Counted from the first letter of the stretch, positions 19,300 to 28,753 are shown. The stretch is 64,000 bases of DNA from Parasphingorhabdus litoris DSM 22379 (GCF_020906275.1 NZ_CP086727.1:992001-1056000); one strand, 5' to 3'. Made by a program: numbers and translations. Notes: generated by a model not told the origin, from the letters alone.

Positions 19300-20931
19300 G
19301 TGCTACAGAAATTGCATAACATAACTGATATTGATCCCGACACCGCCACACCATGGTGGAAGGGGGCTACGATTTATCAAATCTACCCGCGTAGCTTTGC
19401 CGACAGCAATGGCGACGGCATTGGTGATCTGGCAGGTATAACCGCTCATCTTGACCATGTTGCCAGTCTGGGCGCCGATGCGATCTGGCTGTCTCCCTTT
19501 TTCAAATCACCGATGAAAGACTTTGGCTATGACGTCGCCGATTATTGCGACGTTGATCCTATCTTTGGCACGCTGACGGATTTTGACGCTCTGATAAAGC
19601 GGGCGCATGAACTGAACCTGCGCGTGACGATTGATCAGGTCTATTCGCACACGTCCGACCAACATGCATGGTTTGCCGAAAGCCGCAGCAGCAAAGACAA
19701 TCCCAAGGCCGACTGGTATGTCTGGGCCGATGCCAAGCCCGATGGCTCGCCACCTTCCAACTGGCAGTCCGTCTTTGGCGGTCCGGCATGGACCTGGGAT
19801 GCGCGGCGCGGGCAATATTATCTGCACAATTTTCTGTCCAGCCAACCACAGCTGAATGGTCATAATGCCGAATTGCAAGAGGCGTTGCTTGACGTCGGCC
19901 GCTTCTGGCTGGATCGCGGCGTCGATGGTTTTCGCATCGATGCGCTTAATTTTGCGATGCACGATCCTGAGTTGCGCGACAATCCACCGGCACAGCCGTC
20001 AAACAAGAAACGCACGCGCTCTTTCGACTTTCAACAGCGACTCTACAACCAGTCGCATCCCGATATTCCCGCTTTCATTGAACGTATCCGTTCGCTTACC
20101 GATGAATATGAAGGCAGCTTCACCGTCGCCGAAGTTGGCGGTGATGATGCCGAGCGAGAGATGAAATTGTTCACTTCCGGTGAAACCCATCTCAACAGCG
20201 CTTATGGATTTAACTTTCTCTATGCCGATGCTTTGACCCCTCGCCTGGTGCGAGAAGCTGTCGAGCAATGGCCAGATATTCCGGGCGTGGGGTGGCCAAG
20301 CTGGGCATTCGAAAACCACGATGCCCCGCGGGCCGTTTCACGTTGGGTCGCTCCGGAATATGCTGATGCTTTCGCCCGGATGAAGATGTTGCTGCTGGTC
20401 GCGTTGCGCGGCACGATCATCATCTATCAAGGCGAAGAATTGGGTCTGACGCAGGTGGATATCGCCTTTGAAGACTTACAGGATCCTGAGGCTATCGCCA
20501 ACTGGCCCTTGACGCTTAGCCGTGATGGTGCCCGGACGCCGATGCCATGGCAGTCGGGCGCGCTCAATGGAGGCTTTTCCGAGGTCCAGCCTTGGTTGCC
20601 GGTAGCTGATGAGCATCACGCGCTGGCCGTGGACAAACAGAATGATGATCCGTCATCGCTGTTGAACCTAACCCGGGCGTTGATTGCATTGCGCAAAAAT
20701 CACGAAGCCTTGCGGTCCGGTCGATTAAACGTCCTGAAAGCCGATGGTGACCTGTTGATCTTCGAACGCGAAGCTGGCGACGAAACGCTGACCTGCGCGT
20801 TTAACATGGGTCCCACTGATCTAACTTGGGGCGTGGAAAACGGCACTCTCATTCATTCTGTGAATGACGCCACAAATAACGCTCTGCCAGCTTATTCCGG
20901 CATCATATTGTCCAAAAATCAAGGAGAATGA
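19300..20931 (+). CDS. GH13 alpha-glucosidase (oligo-1,6-glucosidase/GH13_23-like)
   Basis: 543 residues from a GTG at 19300; the frame is open further upstream inside the amylase gene, but that part is an overlapping shadow. The GTG puts the typical N-terminus PWWKGATIYQIYPRSFADSNGDG close to the start and gives the usual length. Catalytic residues: nucleophile Asp in GVDGFRIDALNF, acid/base Glu in FTVAEVGGDD, and the third acid in AFENHDAPR. No signal peptide is seen, so it is probably cytoplasmic, splitting imported maltose or isomaltose to glucose. The start rests on context, since only a weak GGACAAGAAG precedes it. Confidence 0.88.
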   Translation: MLQKLHNITDIDPDTATPWWKGATIYQIYPRSFADSNGDGIGDLAGITAHLDHVASLGADAIWLSPFFKSPMKDFGYDVADYCDVDPIFGTLTDFDALIKRAHELNLRVTIDQVYSHTSDQHAWFAESRSSKDNPKADWYVWADAKPDGSPPSNWQSVFGGPAWTWDARRGQYYLHNFLSSQPQLNGHNAELQEALLDVGRFWLDRGVDGFRIDALNFAMHDPELRDNPPAQPSNKKRTRSFDFQQRLYNQSHPDIPAFIERIRSLTDEYEGSFTVAEVGGDDAEREMKLFTSGETHLNSAYGFNFLYADALTPRLVREAVEQWPDIPGVGWPSWAFENHDAPRAVSRWVAPEYADAFARMKMLLLVALRGTIIIYQGEELGLTQVDIAFEDLQDPEAIANWPLTLSRDGARTPMPWQSGALNGGFSEVQPWLPVADEHHALAVDKQNDDPSSLLNLTRALIALRKNHEALRSGRLNVLKADGDLLIFEREAGDETLTCAFNMGPTDLTWGVENGTLIHSVNDATNNALPAYSGIILSKNQGE

Positions 20932-22988
20932 CTGTGGTCAAAACCCCCGTCCGCAATGTTTTACTGCTGATCGCAGCGTTTCTATCTACACCGGCCCTGG
21001 CCGAAGATCTCGCCTCAACGACCTCCCCAGATGGCCAGATCAAGGTTTCGGTGATGATCAATGGTGAAGGCCGTGTACAATATGCCGTGACCAAAGATGG
21101 CAATGCCATAATTGCACCATCACAAATGGGCTTTCAGTTCACCGATGCTATCCCAATGGCGCGCGGCTTTACCTTTGACGGTGCCGATACCAATGCAGTG
21201 GACAGCAAATGGGAATTGCCTTGGGGTGAACGCACCACAGTAGTGGATCAGCACAATGAACTGGCCGTCAGGGTACATGATATGGGCGGCGACAAAGGAA
21301 CAACAAAACGCTCTCTAACCATTCGTTTCCGGGTGTTTAATGACGGCATCGGCTTTCGCTATGAGTTGCCTGCACAAGCCGACGGAAAGCCGTGGAATAT
21401 CGCAGATGAAAATACCGATTTTGTGATCGCGCAGAACGGTGTTTCTTGGTGGACACCTGCTGGCGACTGGAACCGCTATGAATATCTCTATCATGAAACT
21501 CCGATAGACAGCGTTTCCTCGGCCCACACGCCGATTACGATGAAACTGGACGACGGCACCCATTTGTCGTTTCATGAAGCGGCTCTGGTTGACTATTCAG
21601 GCATGTGGCTGAAGCGGGTTGAAGGTCGGCGTTTCCGTTCGACGCTCGCACCGTCCAGTCGCGATGCGCGGGTCTCCCGTACCGGCGCGTTCAATACCCC
21701 TTGGCGCACAATCCGCATCGCGGCAGATGCGGCCAAGCTGTATGACAGCGATTTGGAGCTAAACCTCAACGAACCCAATAAGCTCGGCGATGTAAGCTGG
21801 GTAGAGCCGTTTAAATATATTGGCGTCTGGTGGGAAATGCATCTCGATACCGCCAGCTGGGCTTCCGGCGAAAAACATGGTGCGACCACGGCCAACACCA
21901 AACGCTATATCGATTTTGCCGCCAAACATGGTTTCCGCGGCGTATTGGTAGAAGGCTGGAACAAGGGTTGGGACGGCAACTGGTTTGGCAATGGCCGCGA
22001 CTATTCCTTCACCGAAACCTATCCCGATTTCGATATCCAATGGTTGACGGACTATGCCCGTGAAAAGGGCGTGCGTCTGGTCGGCCATCATGAAACCGGC
22101 GGCAACATCAAGGTCTATGAAGCACAGCTGGACGAGGCGATGGCGCTCTATGAAAGGCTTGGCATCGATGCAGTGAAAACCGGCTATGTGGCCGATGCCG
22201 GCGGGATCATTGCACCGGGCGATGGCCCTGATGGCGAGCGTTTTGAGTGGCATGACGGACAGACCATGGTCCGCCACCATCTGAAAGTCGTTGAGACAGC
22301 AGCCAAGCACAAGGTCGCCGTCAATCCGCATGAACCGATCAAGGATACCGGCCTGCGCCGAACCTATCCCAATTGGGTCAGCCGCGAAGGCGCGCGGGGC
22401 ATGGAATATCAGGCATGGGGTGAGCCAGGTAATGGTCCCGATCATGTGCCGACAATGATATTCACCCGAATGCTGTCGGGTCCGATGGATTATACGCCGG
22501 GCGTTTTCTCGTTAAAAGGGCGGGATGGCCGCGATCTGGAATCAACGTTGGCACGGCAATTGGCGCTCTATCTGGTGGTCTATTCACCCATTCAAATGGC
22601 GGCTGACTTGCCCGAGAATCTCGCAAAATATCCCAAAGAACTGGCCTTTGTGGAACAAGTACCCGTCGATTGGAGCGAGACAAAAACACTGGCTGGCGAA
22701 GTCGGCGACTATGCTGTTATCGCGCGCAAGGATAAGGCGAGCGAAGACTGGTATGTCGGCGGCGTGACCAATGAAGAGGCGCGGGATATAGCGGTTGATT
22801 TGTCTTTCCTACCTGAAGGCACGAACTATGTCGCAACAATCTGGCGCGACGCCGACAAGGCCGACTATCGCACGGTTGCTCGCCATGACACGGAAATCGA
22901 AAACCGTAATGTGACGGCCAAAGACAGGCTGCCCCTGCGCATCGCTCCGGGCGGCGGCTTTGCCATCCGACTGACGCCAGCAGGTTGA
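20928..22988 (+). CDS. GH97 alpha-glucosidase (SusB-like, inverting type)
   Basis: 686 residues, start coupled by ATGA to the previous stop. A signal peptide (cleavage after ALA) implies a periplasmic enzyme. It has the GH97 N-terminal beta-sandwich, the catalytic barrel and a C-terminal beta domain. Glutamates matching the inverting SusB set are visible in GHHETGG, VNPHEPI and GMEYQAWGE, and the position that is the Asp nucleophile in retaining GH97 galactosidases is Gly here (DAVKTGYV). It should therefore release glucose from the non-reducing end of malto-oligosaccharides. It complements the GH13 enzymes of this operon. Assignment by remembered motif alignment. Confidence 0.9.
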   Translation: MTVVKTPVRNVLLLIAAFLSTPALAEDLASTTSPDGQIKVSVMINGEGRVQYAVTKDGNAIIAPSQMGFQFTDAIPMARGFTFDGADTNAVDSKWELPWGERTTVVDQHNELAVRVHDMGGDKGTTKRSLTIRFRVFNDGIGFRYELPAQADGKPWNIADENTDFVIAQNGVSWWTPAGDWNRYEYLYHETPIDSVSSAHTPITMKLDDGTHLSFHEAALVDYSGMWLKRVEGRRFRSTLAPSSRDARVSRTGAFNTPWRTIRIAADAAKLYDSDLELNLNEPNKLGDVSWVEPFKYIGVWWEMHLDTASWASGEKHGATTANTKRYIDFAAKHGFRGVLVEGWNKGWDGNWFGNGRDYSFTETYPDFDIQWLTDYAREKGVRLVGHHETGGNIKVYEAQLDEAMALYERLGIDAVKTGYVADAGGIIAPGDGPDGERFEWHDGQTMVRHHLKVVETAAKHKVAVNPHEPIKDTGLRRTYPNWVSREGARGMEYQAWGEPGNGPDHVPTMIFTRMLSGPMDYTPGVFSLKGRDGRDLESTLARQLALYLVVYSPIQMAADLPENLAKYPKELAFVEQVPVDWSETKTLAGEVGDYAVIARKDKASEDWYVGGVTNEEARDIAVDLSFLPEGTNYVATIWRDADKADYRTVARHDTEIENRNVTAKDRLPLRIAPGGGFAIRLTPAG

Positions 22989-23006
22989 ATAGGGCTTCGG
23001 AATGAT

Positions 23007-24518
23007 ATGACCGATCCCGCCGCCAAAGATTTCGTCATATTGGGCGGCGGGACAGCTGGCTGGATGGCGGCATGTTTGCTGGCGCACCAATGGCGTGATC
23101 GCGGTGCGAAGGTCACCCTGATCGAAAGCAAGGAAATCGGCATCATCGGTGTCGGCGAAGGCTCCACACCGCAGCTAAAAGCCTTTTTCGATCGGCTTGG
23201 CATAGCGGAATGCAAGTGGATGCCCGCCTGTGACGCGACCTATAAAAACGGTATCAGCTTTCACGGATGGTCCAACCGGTCCGGCTATGAAAGCTATTTT
23301 CATCCTTTTCCCGCCCCGATTGACAGCCATACGGCGGCTAAATTTTTCTATAACACCCGGGCCCGGCGGACCGGTCGGGATGTTGACGCGCACCCTGATC
23401 GTTTCTTCCTGCCCGCACTTTTGGCCGCGACCGACAAAGCGCCAAAAGCGCCGGAGCATTTCCCGTTTGAACCAAGTTATGGCTATCATTTTGATGCCCA
23501 TAAAGTCGGGGCCTTTCTGGCTGGCCACGCGACGGAAAATCTGGGCGTCAGACATATTGAGGGTAGGGTCGAGAAAGTCGAGCGGGCAGATAATGGCGAC
23601 ATAGCTGCGCTTGTCACAGAAGATGGTGCACGCATTGCGGGTGATTTTTTCCTCGATTGCAGCGGTTTTCGCGCCATATTGTTCAATGGTGCTTTGGAAG
23701 AACCGTTTCTTGCTTTCTCGGACAATCTGTTCAACGACAGCGCAGTAGTCATGCCAACTGCGCATGCAGACGATGCCGGCTTGCCAAGCCAAACCAAGGC
23801 TACGGCGCTGTCAGCCGGTTGGATCTGGGACATTCCGCTGACTACGCGCAGCGGGAACGGCTATGTCTATTCCTCTTCTCATATTGATGCAGAGACAGCA
23901 GAGCAGGAACTGCGCCAGCATCTGGGCGTTGGCGACCAGGGCGAAGCGCGCCATCTGAAAATGCGGGTGGGCAGGGTACGCAATAGCTGGTCGCACAATG
24001 CGCTAGCTATTGGACTGTCCCAAGGGTTTCTCGAACCGTTGGAAGCGACCGCTCTACACATCGTGATGGCGACAGTGGAGCAGTTTATCGGATCATTTGA
24101 GGTTGGTGGCTACACACCGGAAAATCGCGACAGTTTCAACGCCGATATTGCAGCCCGTTATGAAGGCATCCGCGACTATATTGTCTGCCACTATAAAGTG
24201 AACCGGCGCGAAGATGCGGCGGGAATCGACTATTGGGCCGCCTGCCGCAACAACCATAGCTTATCAGATGATCTGAAAGCGGTGCTCACAAATTGGTATA
24301 TTGGCGGTGACCTGGCGGCAGAAATTGCTCGGCTCGATATCAGCAAATATTATAGCGCGATCAGCTGGCATAGTCTTTTGGCAGGCTATGGCACCTTTCC
24401 TGACGATGCCAAAATAACGCCACCTGGCGAGGACATCGTCCATCATGATATGGATGATATTGGTCGCTTTCTGGAACGCTGTGCGCTCAATTTTAGTGAC
24501 CATGCAGCGGCATTGTAG
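23007..24518 (+). CDS. Tryptophan-halogenase-family flavoprotein (copy 2 of the locus)
   Basis: 503 residues, starting 18 bp after the GH97 stop and closing the operon. It has GGGTAGW (residues 13-19), GVGEGST, the Lys in DATYKNGISFHGW and the halogenase signature GWIWDIP. It is clearly homologous to the copy at 15904-17421 but far from identical, so the pair is old. FAD binding is expected, and it would need a flavin reductase encoded elsewhere. In this setting a halogenation role is doubtful; oxidation of a sugar-linked or aromatic co-substrate is equally possible. No experimentally defined function is known to me for such locus-associated members. Confidence 0.85.
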   Translation: MTDPAAKDFVILGGGTAGWMAACLLAHQWRDRGAKVTLIESKEIGIIGVGEGSTPQLKAFFDRLGIAECKWMPACDATYKNGISFHGWSNRSGYESYFHPFPAPIDSHTAAKFFYNTRARRTGRDVDAHPDRFFLPALLAATDKAPKAPEHFPFEPSYGYHFDAHKVGAFLAGHATENLGVRHIEGRVEKVERADNGDIAALVTEDGARIAGDFFLDCSGFRAILFNGALEEPFLAFSDNLFNDSAVVMPTAHADDAGLPSQTKATALSAGWIWDIPLTTRSGNGYVYSSSHIDAETAEQELRQHLGVGDQGEARHLKMRVGRVRNSWSHNALAIGLSQGFLEPLEATALHIVMATVEQFIGSFEVGGYTPENRDSFNADIAARYEGIRDYIVCHYKVNRREDAAGIDYWAACRNNHSLSDDLKAVLTNWYIGGDLAAEIARLDISKYYSAISWHSLLAGYGTFPDDAKITPPGEDIVHHDMDDIGRFLERCALNFSDHAAAL

Positions 24519-24569
24519 GTGGCCGGGTCCAGGCTCGACATTTAGCAAAATCAAACAAGCCGTATATCC

Positions 24570-25997
24570 CTACTTGCGATAATCCAGTGGCGGGTCGCGG
24601 TCGCCCAGCAGCGATTTATATTCATAATTTGGTCCGCGTGCCTTGTCGAACTCAGCCTTGGCTTCTTTGCGCAACTCCGGATTGCTATACAGTTCAATTG
24701 CAGCAAGGGTCAGCGTCTTGGCCGCGGCCTGTGTGCCTTTGAAACCAATGGACATACCGCTTGCCGCCGATGATTGCCAGCTATGGGCAGAGGTTCCTGG
24801 CACCCATGTTGCGGTCTGCAGACCAACTGTCGGTGTAGCATAAGACACATCGCCAACATCTGTCGATCCATAGCCCAGTGTTACTTCATAGGGCTGTATT
24901 TCGGACTCGCTGCCGAGTTTCAGTTTCGGGCTATCAAAGCTGGCATAAATAGTTTCGGCGAACTTTTGTTCTTCTGCGGAATAGGTAATTCCACCAACTT
25001 GGCGCAGTTTTGCATCCACCATTTTGGCCAGGGTTTCGTTGACCAATAGCGGATTATTGCCATGGATTACTTCCCAATCCACTTCGGTGCCTGTGCCAAG
25101 GGCAGCACCGCGAGCGGCATCTTCCATTCTCTTCCAAATCGCATCTACGCCATCTGGATCCGGGTGCCGGACATAGTAGAAGACTTCCGCAAAATCAGGG
25201 ACAACATTGGGTGCAGTCCCGCCTTCAGTAATGACATAATGAATGCGCGAGTCCTGCGGGACATGTTCGCGCATCATATTGACCATCAGGTTAAATGCTT
25301 CGACGCCATCCAACGCAGAGCGCGCTTTTTCAGGCGCGCCTGCCGCATGAGCAGAAACACCCCTGAAACGGAACTTGGCGGAACGATTGGCCAAGGTCAT
25401 GCGGGCTGCTGCAGAATTTTCATCACCAGCATGCCAGTGCAGGGCAAAATCAACATCGTCGAATAATCCAGCGCGGACCATATAGACTTTTCCGCTACCG
25501 CCTTCCTCTGCCGGTGTTCCGTAGAGCCGGACACGGCCAGGTGTTCCGGTTTCATCTAGCCATTTCTTGACGGCAATGGCTGCTTCTAACGACCCTGCAC
25601 CGAACAGATTGTGGCCACATGCATGTGCGGCGCCTTTACCTTCTATTGGCGATCGTGTTGCAACCGCATCCTGGTTAATGCCGGGCAGAGCATCAAATTC
25701 GGCCAATATCGCGATGACGGGCCCGCCTTTCCCATATTCGGCCACAAAGGCTGTTGGAATTTCGGCAACGCCCGAGGTTATCTTGAAGCCCTGTGCGCGA
25801 AGGTTTTGCTGCAATAGGCCGCTGGCTTTCTCTTCCTGATAGCCGACTTCTGCCCATTCCCAGATCTGGCGAGCGACGCTGGCGGTTTCATCATAGCGGG
25901 CATCAATGCCTTCCAATATTTTCGTTTCTTGCGCGTTCTGCGCATGGGCCAAGGAGGGCAGGGCGGTTAGAGCGAGCAAGATACTAAGATGTTTCAT
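24570..25997 (-). CDS. M20 family metallo-amidohydrolase (AbgB/IAA-amino acid hydrolase-like), secreted
   Basis: 475 residues from the ATG at 25997, which has GGGGAA upstream and begins a signal peptide (LTALPSLAHAQ). A longer frame from 26054 lacks such support. The M20D metal site is visible in HACGHN and GTPAEEGGSGK, followed by a dimerisation domain (FRFRGVSAHAAGAPEKARSALDG) and C-terminal catalytic residues. Relatives hydrolyse N-acyl amino acids or aminobenzoyl-glutamate. Export to the periplasm points to peptide or conjugate scavenging. It converges with the glucan operon and has its own promoter. Confidence 0.9.
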   Translation of the reverse strand: MKHLSILLALTALPSLAHAQNAQETKILEGIDARYDETASVARQIWEWAEVGYQEEKASGLLQQNLRAQGFKITSGVAEIPTAFVAEYGKGGPVIAILAEFDALPGINQDAVATRSPIEGKGAAHACGHNLFGAGSLEAAIAVKKWLDETGTPGRVRLYGTPAEEGGSGKVYMVRAGLFDDVDFALHWHAGDENSAAARMTLANRSAKFRFRGVSAHAAGAPEKARSALDGVEAFNLMVNMMREHVPQDSRIHYVITEGGTAPNVVPDFAEVFYYVRHPDPDGVDAIWKRMEDAARGAALGTGTEVDWEVIHGNNPLLVNETLAKMVDAKLRQVGGITYSAEEQKFAETIYASFDSPKLKLGSESEIQPYEVTLGYGSTDVGDVSYATPTVGLQTATWVPGTSAHSWQSSAASGMSIGFKGTQAAAKTLTLAAIELYSNPELRKEAKAEFDKARGPNYEYKSLLGDRDPPLDYRK

Positions 25998-26201
25998 AAA
26001 TTTCCCCAGACCAATGACGATTTTCCTGACGATGGCATAGTTCAAGACCCTCACGCAACAATATTACAGGATTCGCGTTGTTGCGATAAGTGCAAGTCAA
26101 TTGCAAAAATGCAACTCGCGGGTGCAACATTTCACATTGCAACTTACTTTTGTGTAAGTACATTGGTCATGCAACCTCCCCAATCCTGAATGGAGACTAA
26201 C

Positions 26202-26468
26202 ATGAACAAATTTGCTTCTATCATTCTCACCGCAACAGCCCTTTCTTTGACAGCTCCTGCCGCTTTCGCTGCTGACGTTCAACGCAATGACCGTCTTTAT
26301 GACGCCTCCGGATCCAGTGTGGCGAAAGTCAACCGGGTGACCGACGATGGCGACGTACTGGTGATCTATAAGGGCAAAGTTCGCCGTGTTCAGGCCGAAA
26401 CCCTATCCAAAACTGACGGCAAGTTGATGACAAGTCTGACCAAGAAAGAATTGCGCCGCCTCAAATAA
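26202..26468 (+). CDS. Small secreted protein, unknown function
   Basis: 88 residues from the ATG at 26202, chosen over the ATG four codons upstream because TGGAGAC lies at the right distance. A clear signal peptide (cleavage after AFA) leaves a mature protein of about 64 residues, rich in Lys, Arg and Asp, with the pattern DRLYDASGSSVAKVNRV and KGKVRRV. That pattern resembles PRC-barrel or RcnB-like beta folds, but I cannot assign a family. It is monocistronic and closed by a strong terminator at 26506. Confidence 0.75.
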   Translation: MNKFASIILTATALSLTAPAAFAADVQRNDRLYDASGSSVAKVNRVTDDGDVLVIYKGKVRRVQAETLSKTDGKLMTSLTKKELRRLK

Positions 26469-26505
26469 GCGGACGACAAATTTCTCGCCTTTGGCGAAAA
26501 TAGGA

Positions 26506-26535
26506 GCCGGTGCATCCCCTCATGCACCGGCTTTT
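26506..26535 (+). terminator. Rho-independent terminator of the small secreted protein gene
   Basis: A 10-bp perfect stem, GCCGGTGCAT (26506-26515) with ATGCACCGGC (26522-26531), a 6-nt loop and a TTTT run. On the other strand it directly follows the mobA stop and has an A/T-rich tail, so it may serve both genes. Confidence 0.85.
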
Positions 26536-27112
26536 ATATTTGGGCTTCGGCATCTGCTAAATCTTGTGGCGTATTGATGTTCATGAATGGCGCTTCGTCC
26601 GGCCAGTCGACCAACTGCGCATCGCATTGTCGCGCCAGCCAATGCAGGGAAGGGGATTGCTCGCCGATTTCGTGCGTTCCGCGTATGCTATTCACGATAT
26701 CGCAGCGCCAATAGCCAAAAACCGGATGTAACCGCTCTGGCCCCTGCGCAACAGCACAGCCCGGCACAGCGCTTAGGCGGCGGACAAGATTGTCGGGTGC
26801 GAAGGGGGCATCCACCGGAACCGTCACAAAACCAACGGCTTCGGGACAGAGTATCGGCAAATGAGCCGCAATGGTAAAAATTGCACCAATCGGCCCACCG
26901 GGTGCGTCAGGGTCATCGGAGATAATGTCGATGCCAGTGTCAAAATCGCTGGCGGCCGAAAGCCAAATTCGATCGACAGAGGGGCTATATCGCGCGATTG
27001 CGCGGTCGACCAGTCGCTCACCGCCCAAGGTGATTTTCGCTTTATCCTTGCCCATTCTGCGGGATTGACCACCCGCCAGAATGACAAGGCAGGTTGGGGG
27101 ATTATCATTCAT
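26534..27112 (-). CDS. mobA: Molybdenum cofactor guanylyltransferase MobA
   Basis: 192 residues from the ATG at 27112; a GTG six codons upstream (27130) is the alternative. It attaches GMP to molybdopterin to form the MGD cofactor in the cytoplasm. The nucleotidyltransferase signature LAGGQSRRMGKDKAKITLGG is at the N-terminus and the metal-binding VPVDAPFAPD (DxP) is mid-protein. The C-terminus has the usual FMNINTPQDLADAE segment. Length fits the family (about 190-200). It sits alone, without other moa/moe genes, which is common. Confidence 0.92.
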   Translation of the reverse strand: MNDNPPTCLVILAGGQSRRMGKDKAKITLGGERLVDRAIARYSPSVDRIWLSAASDFDTGIDIISDDPDAPGGPIGAIFTIAAHLPILCPEAVGFVTVPVDAPFAPDNLVRRLSAVPGCAVAQGPERLHPVFGYWRCDIVNSIRGTHEIGEQSPSLHWLARQCDAQLVDWPDEAPFMNINTPQDLADAEAQI

Positions 27113-27411
27113 CGTCACGGGCTCCGACACAGTTGGTGCGGGCCTAATTTGCCGTCAGCTGCCCACTCTGTCCAGCAATTCTCCAATTAAATCAGTCGGC
27201 TGGGACTCTGCAAGCTAGTTTTGAAGATGATTGGCAAGGCCTTGTCCTAGGTTCAGGATAGCACTGGGAAAATCACGGCCTGCAACGCAAGCAGGATTGG
27301 CACGATCGAACTGCCAAGCTTTGCCAGTGATTGCGTTGTACGCTTCTGTTGTTCAATCTGCATATTGCATCTAATGCTTAAAAAAGACCAACCAACCGCT
27401 AAGGTTGATGG

Positions 27412-28485
27412 TTAACGCTTCGTAACCGTACCGCCTGCCACCTTGAAATGGAGTGCATCATCGGGGACGTCATCAAATAGCCCGGGCTCCGTGCCGGTCA
27501 ACCAGACTTGCCCGCCCTTTTCCTTCAACTTGCTGAACAGCGCTGCCCGGCGCTGTGGGTCGAGATGAGCGGCGACTTCATCAAGCAAAAGGATCGGGCG
27601 GCTGCCCCGTTGATCAGCGATGAGGTCGGCATGGGCCAAGATGATCGAGAACAGCAAAGCTTTCTGCTCGCCAGTGGAGCATTTCTCTGCGGCCTGGTCC
27701 TTGGCCCTATGAAACACCGTCAGGTCAGCGCGATGTGGGCCGTTCAATGTTCGGCCAGCCCTGCGATCGGCTTGGCGATTTATGCCGAGAGCCTGAAGCA
27801 GCTCTTGTTCGCTGCGCTGCTGTTTGTCGTCGAGATGAAGTTTCGCCGCGGCAAAGAGACCATCGTCGGTCTTCGCCAGCGCATCATTAAGGGCCTGCGT
27901 AATGCGAAAGCGGGCCTCGGCGACTGCACTGCCAAAGCTGGCGAGCTGTCCGTCGAGTGCATCCAGCCACTCGCTGTCTGGCATATATTCATCTGCCAAT
28001 AGCCGGTTGCGCTCTCGTCGTGCGGCATCATAGCGCGTACAACTTCTGGCATGTTCCGGTTCAAGAGCCGTTACCAGTCGATCCAGAAAATTCCGCCGCC
28101 CCGATGCGCCCTCCATGAACAGCCGGTCCATCGCAGGAGTTAGCCACAATATCGATAGCCATTGGGCTAAATCATTAGTCGGCACCGCAGCGCCGTTGAC
28201 CCGTGTTTTGCGGCGTTCGGGATATTCCATGCTGGTGCCGGTTCCCAGTTGGATATCCCCTAGCTCCGCAGCGACGGCAAAATCGCCGCTGCTTCCCTCG
28301 CTGGCCATATCCTTTATCGGAGCCCGCCTTAACCCGCGGCCGGGTGACAGAAGCGATACCGCTTCCAATATATTAGTCTTTCCTGCGCCATTATCGCCGC
28401 TCAATACAACAAAGCCCGGTGCGGTTTCTAAACGCAGCTGCGGATAGTTCCGGAAATTTTGCAAAGTGAGGCGGGAGATCGTCAT
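27412..28485 (-). CDS. recF: DNA replication/repair protein RecF
   Basis: A 357-residue SMC-like ATPase that loads RecA at gaps through RecOR. Walker A is GDNGAGKTN near residue 30, the ABC signature STGEQKALL and Walker B PILLLDEVAAHLD lie near the C-terminus, and the N-terminus TISRLTLQNFRNY is diagnostic. It is not next to dnaA, dnaN or gyrB, so this is not the classic origin cluster. The 281-bp gap to mobA (27131-27411) holds no confident gene; a 36-residue frame on the minus strand (27363-27253) was considered. Confidence 0.96.
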   Translation of the reverse strand: MTISRLTLQNFRNYPQLRLETAPGFVVLSGDNGAGKTNILEAVSLLSPGRGLRRAPIKDMASEGSSGDFAVAAELGDIQLGTGTSMEYPERRKTRVNGAAVPTNDLAQWLSILWLTPAMDRLFMEGASGRRNFLDRLVTALEPEHARSCTRYDAARRERNRLLADEYMPDSEWLDALDGQLASFGSAVAEARFRITQALNDALAKTDDGLFAAAKLHLDDKQQRSEQELLQALGINRQADRRAGRTLNGPHRADLTVFHRAKDQAAEKCSTGEQKALLFSIILAHADLIADQRGSRPILLLDEVAAHLDPQRRAALFSKLKEKGGQVWLTGTEPGLFDDVPDDALHFKVAGGTVTKR

Positions 28486-28627
28486 GACAGGCCATCTTGT
28501 CTAGCCTTGTCGAGATATGATGAGAAGAAAATTCGCGACCCGGGTCGCTATCATTCATCTCTTGTTCATAAGATACTAAAAGTTAGTGAAAAACACCAAA
28601 TATCGGTTTTACAGGATTTGACGTTCA

Positions 28628-28643
28628 TGGTCGAAATCGACCA
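28628..28643. promoter_or_regulatory. Palindrome upstream of the sigma-54-type promoter
   Basis: TGGTCGAAATCGACCA has perfect 7-bp arms with a 2-bp centre. Its centre lies about 65 bp before the start point predicted from the sigma-54-type promoter at 28674. It could bind an enhancer-binding protein; no such activator gene lies in the window. Confidence 0.4.
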
Positions 28644-28673
28644 AGCACATGAAAATAAACGATAAATAAAAAC

Positions 28674-28689
28674 TGGCACGCCCTGTGCA
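28674..28689 (+). promoter_or_regulatory. Sigma-54 (RpoN)-type promoter for the PspC micropeptide operon
   Basis: TGGCACGCCCTGTGCA matches the sigma-54 consensus TGGCACG-N4-TTGCA at all defined positions except one, with correct GG-to-GC spacing. Transcription would start near 28700, about 54 nt before the first micropeptide ATG. Psp genes of enterobacteria are sigma-54 dependent, which makes this placement meaningful. Assigned by motif only. Confidence 0.7.
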
Positions 28690-28753
28690 AGGCATGAGAC
28701 ATCTTCGCTAACACAACCGCGAAGCCTAGTTTTTAAATAAGAAGGAAATCAAA

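Noticed and set aside
15904..24518. Halogenated natural-product gene cluster
   Set aside because: No synthase, synthetase or tailoring genes; all other genes serve sugar uptake and hydrolysis.
27253..27363. 36-residue minus-strand frame with a hydrophobic C-terminus between mobA and recF
   Set aside because: Plausible hydrophobicity but no Shine-Dalgarno and no second copy or context to support it.
28459..28665. 68-codon plus-strand frame overlapping the recF start
   Set aside because: Rich in polar residues without pattern, no ribosome site, and it crosses the promoter region.
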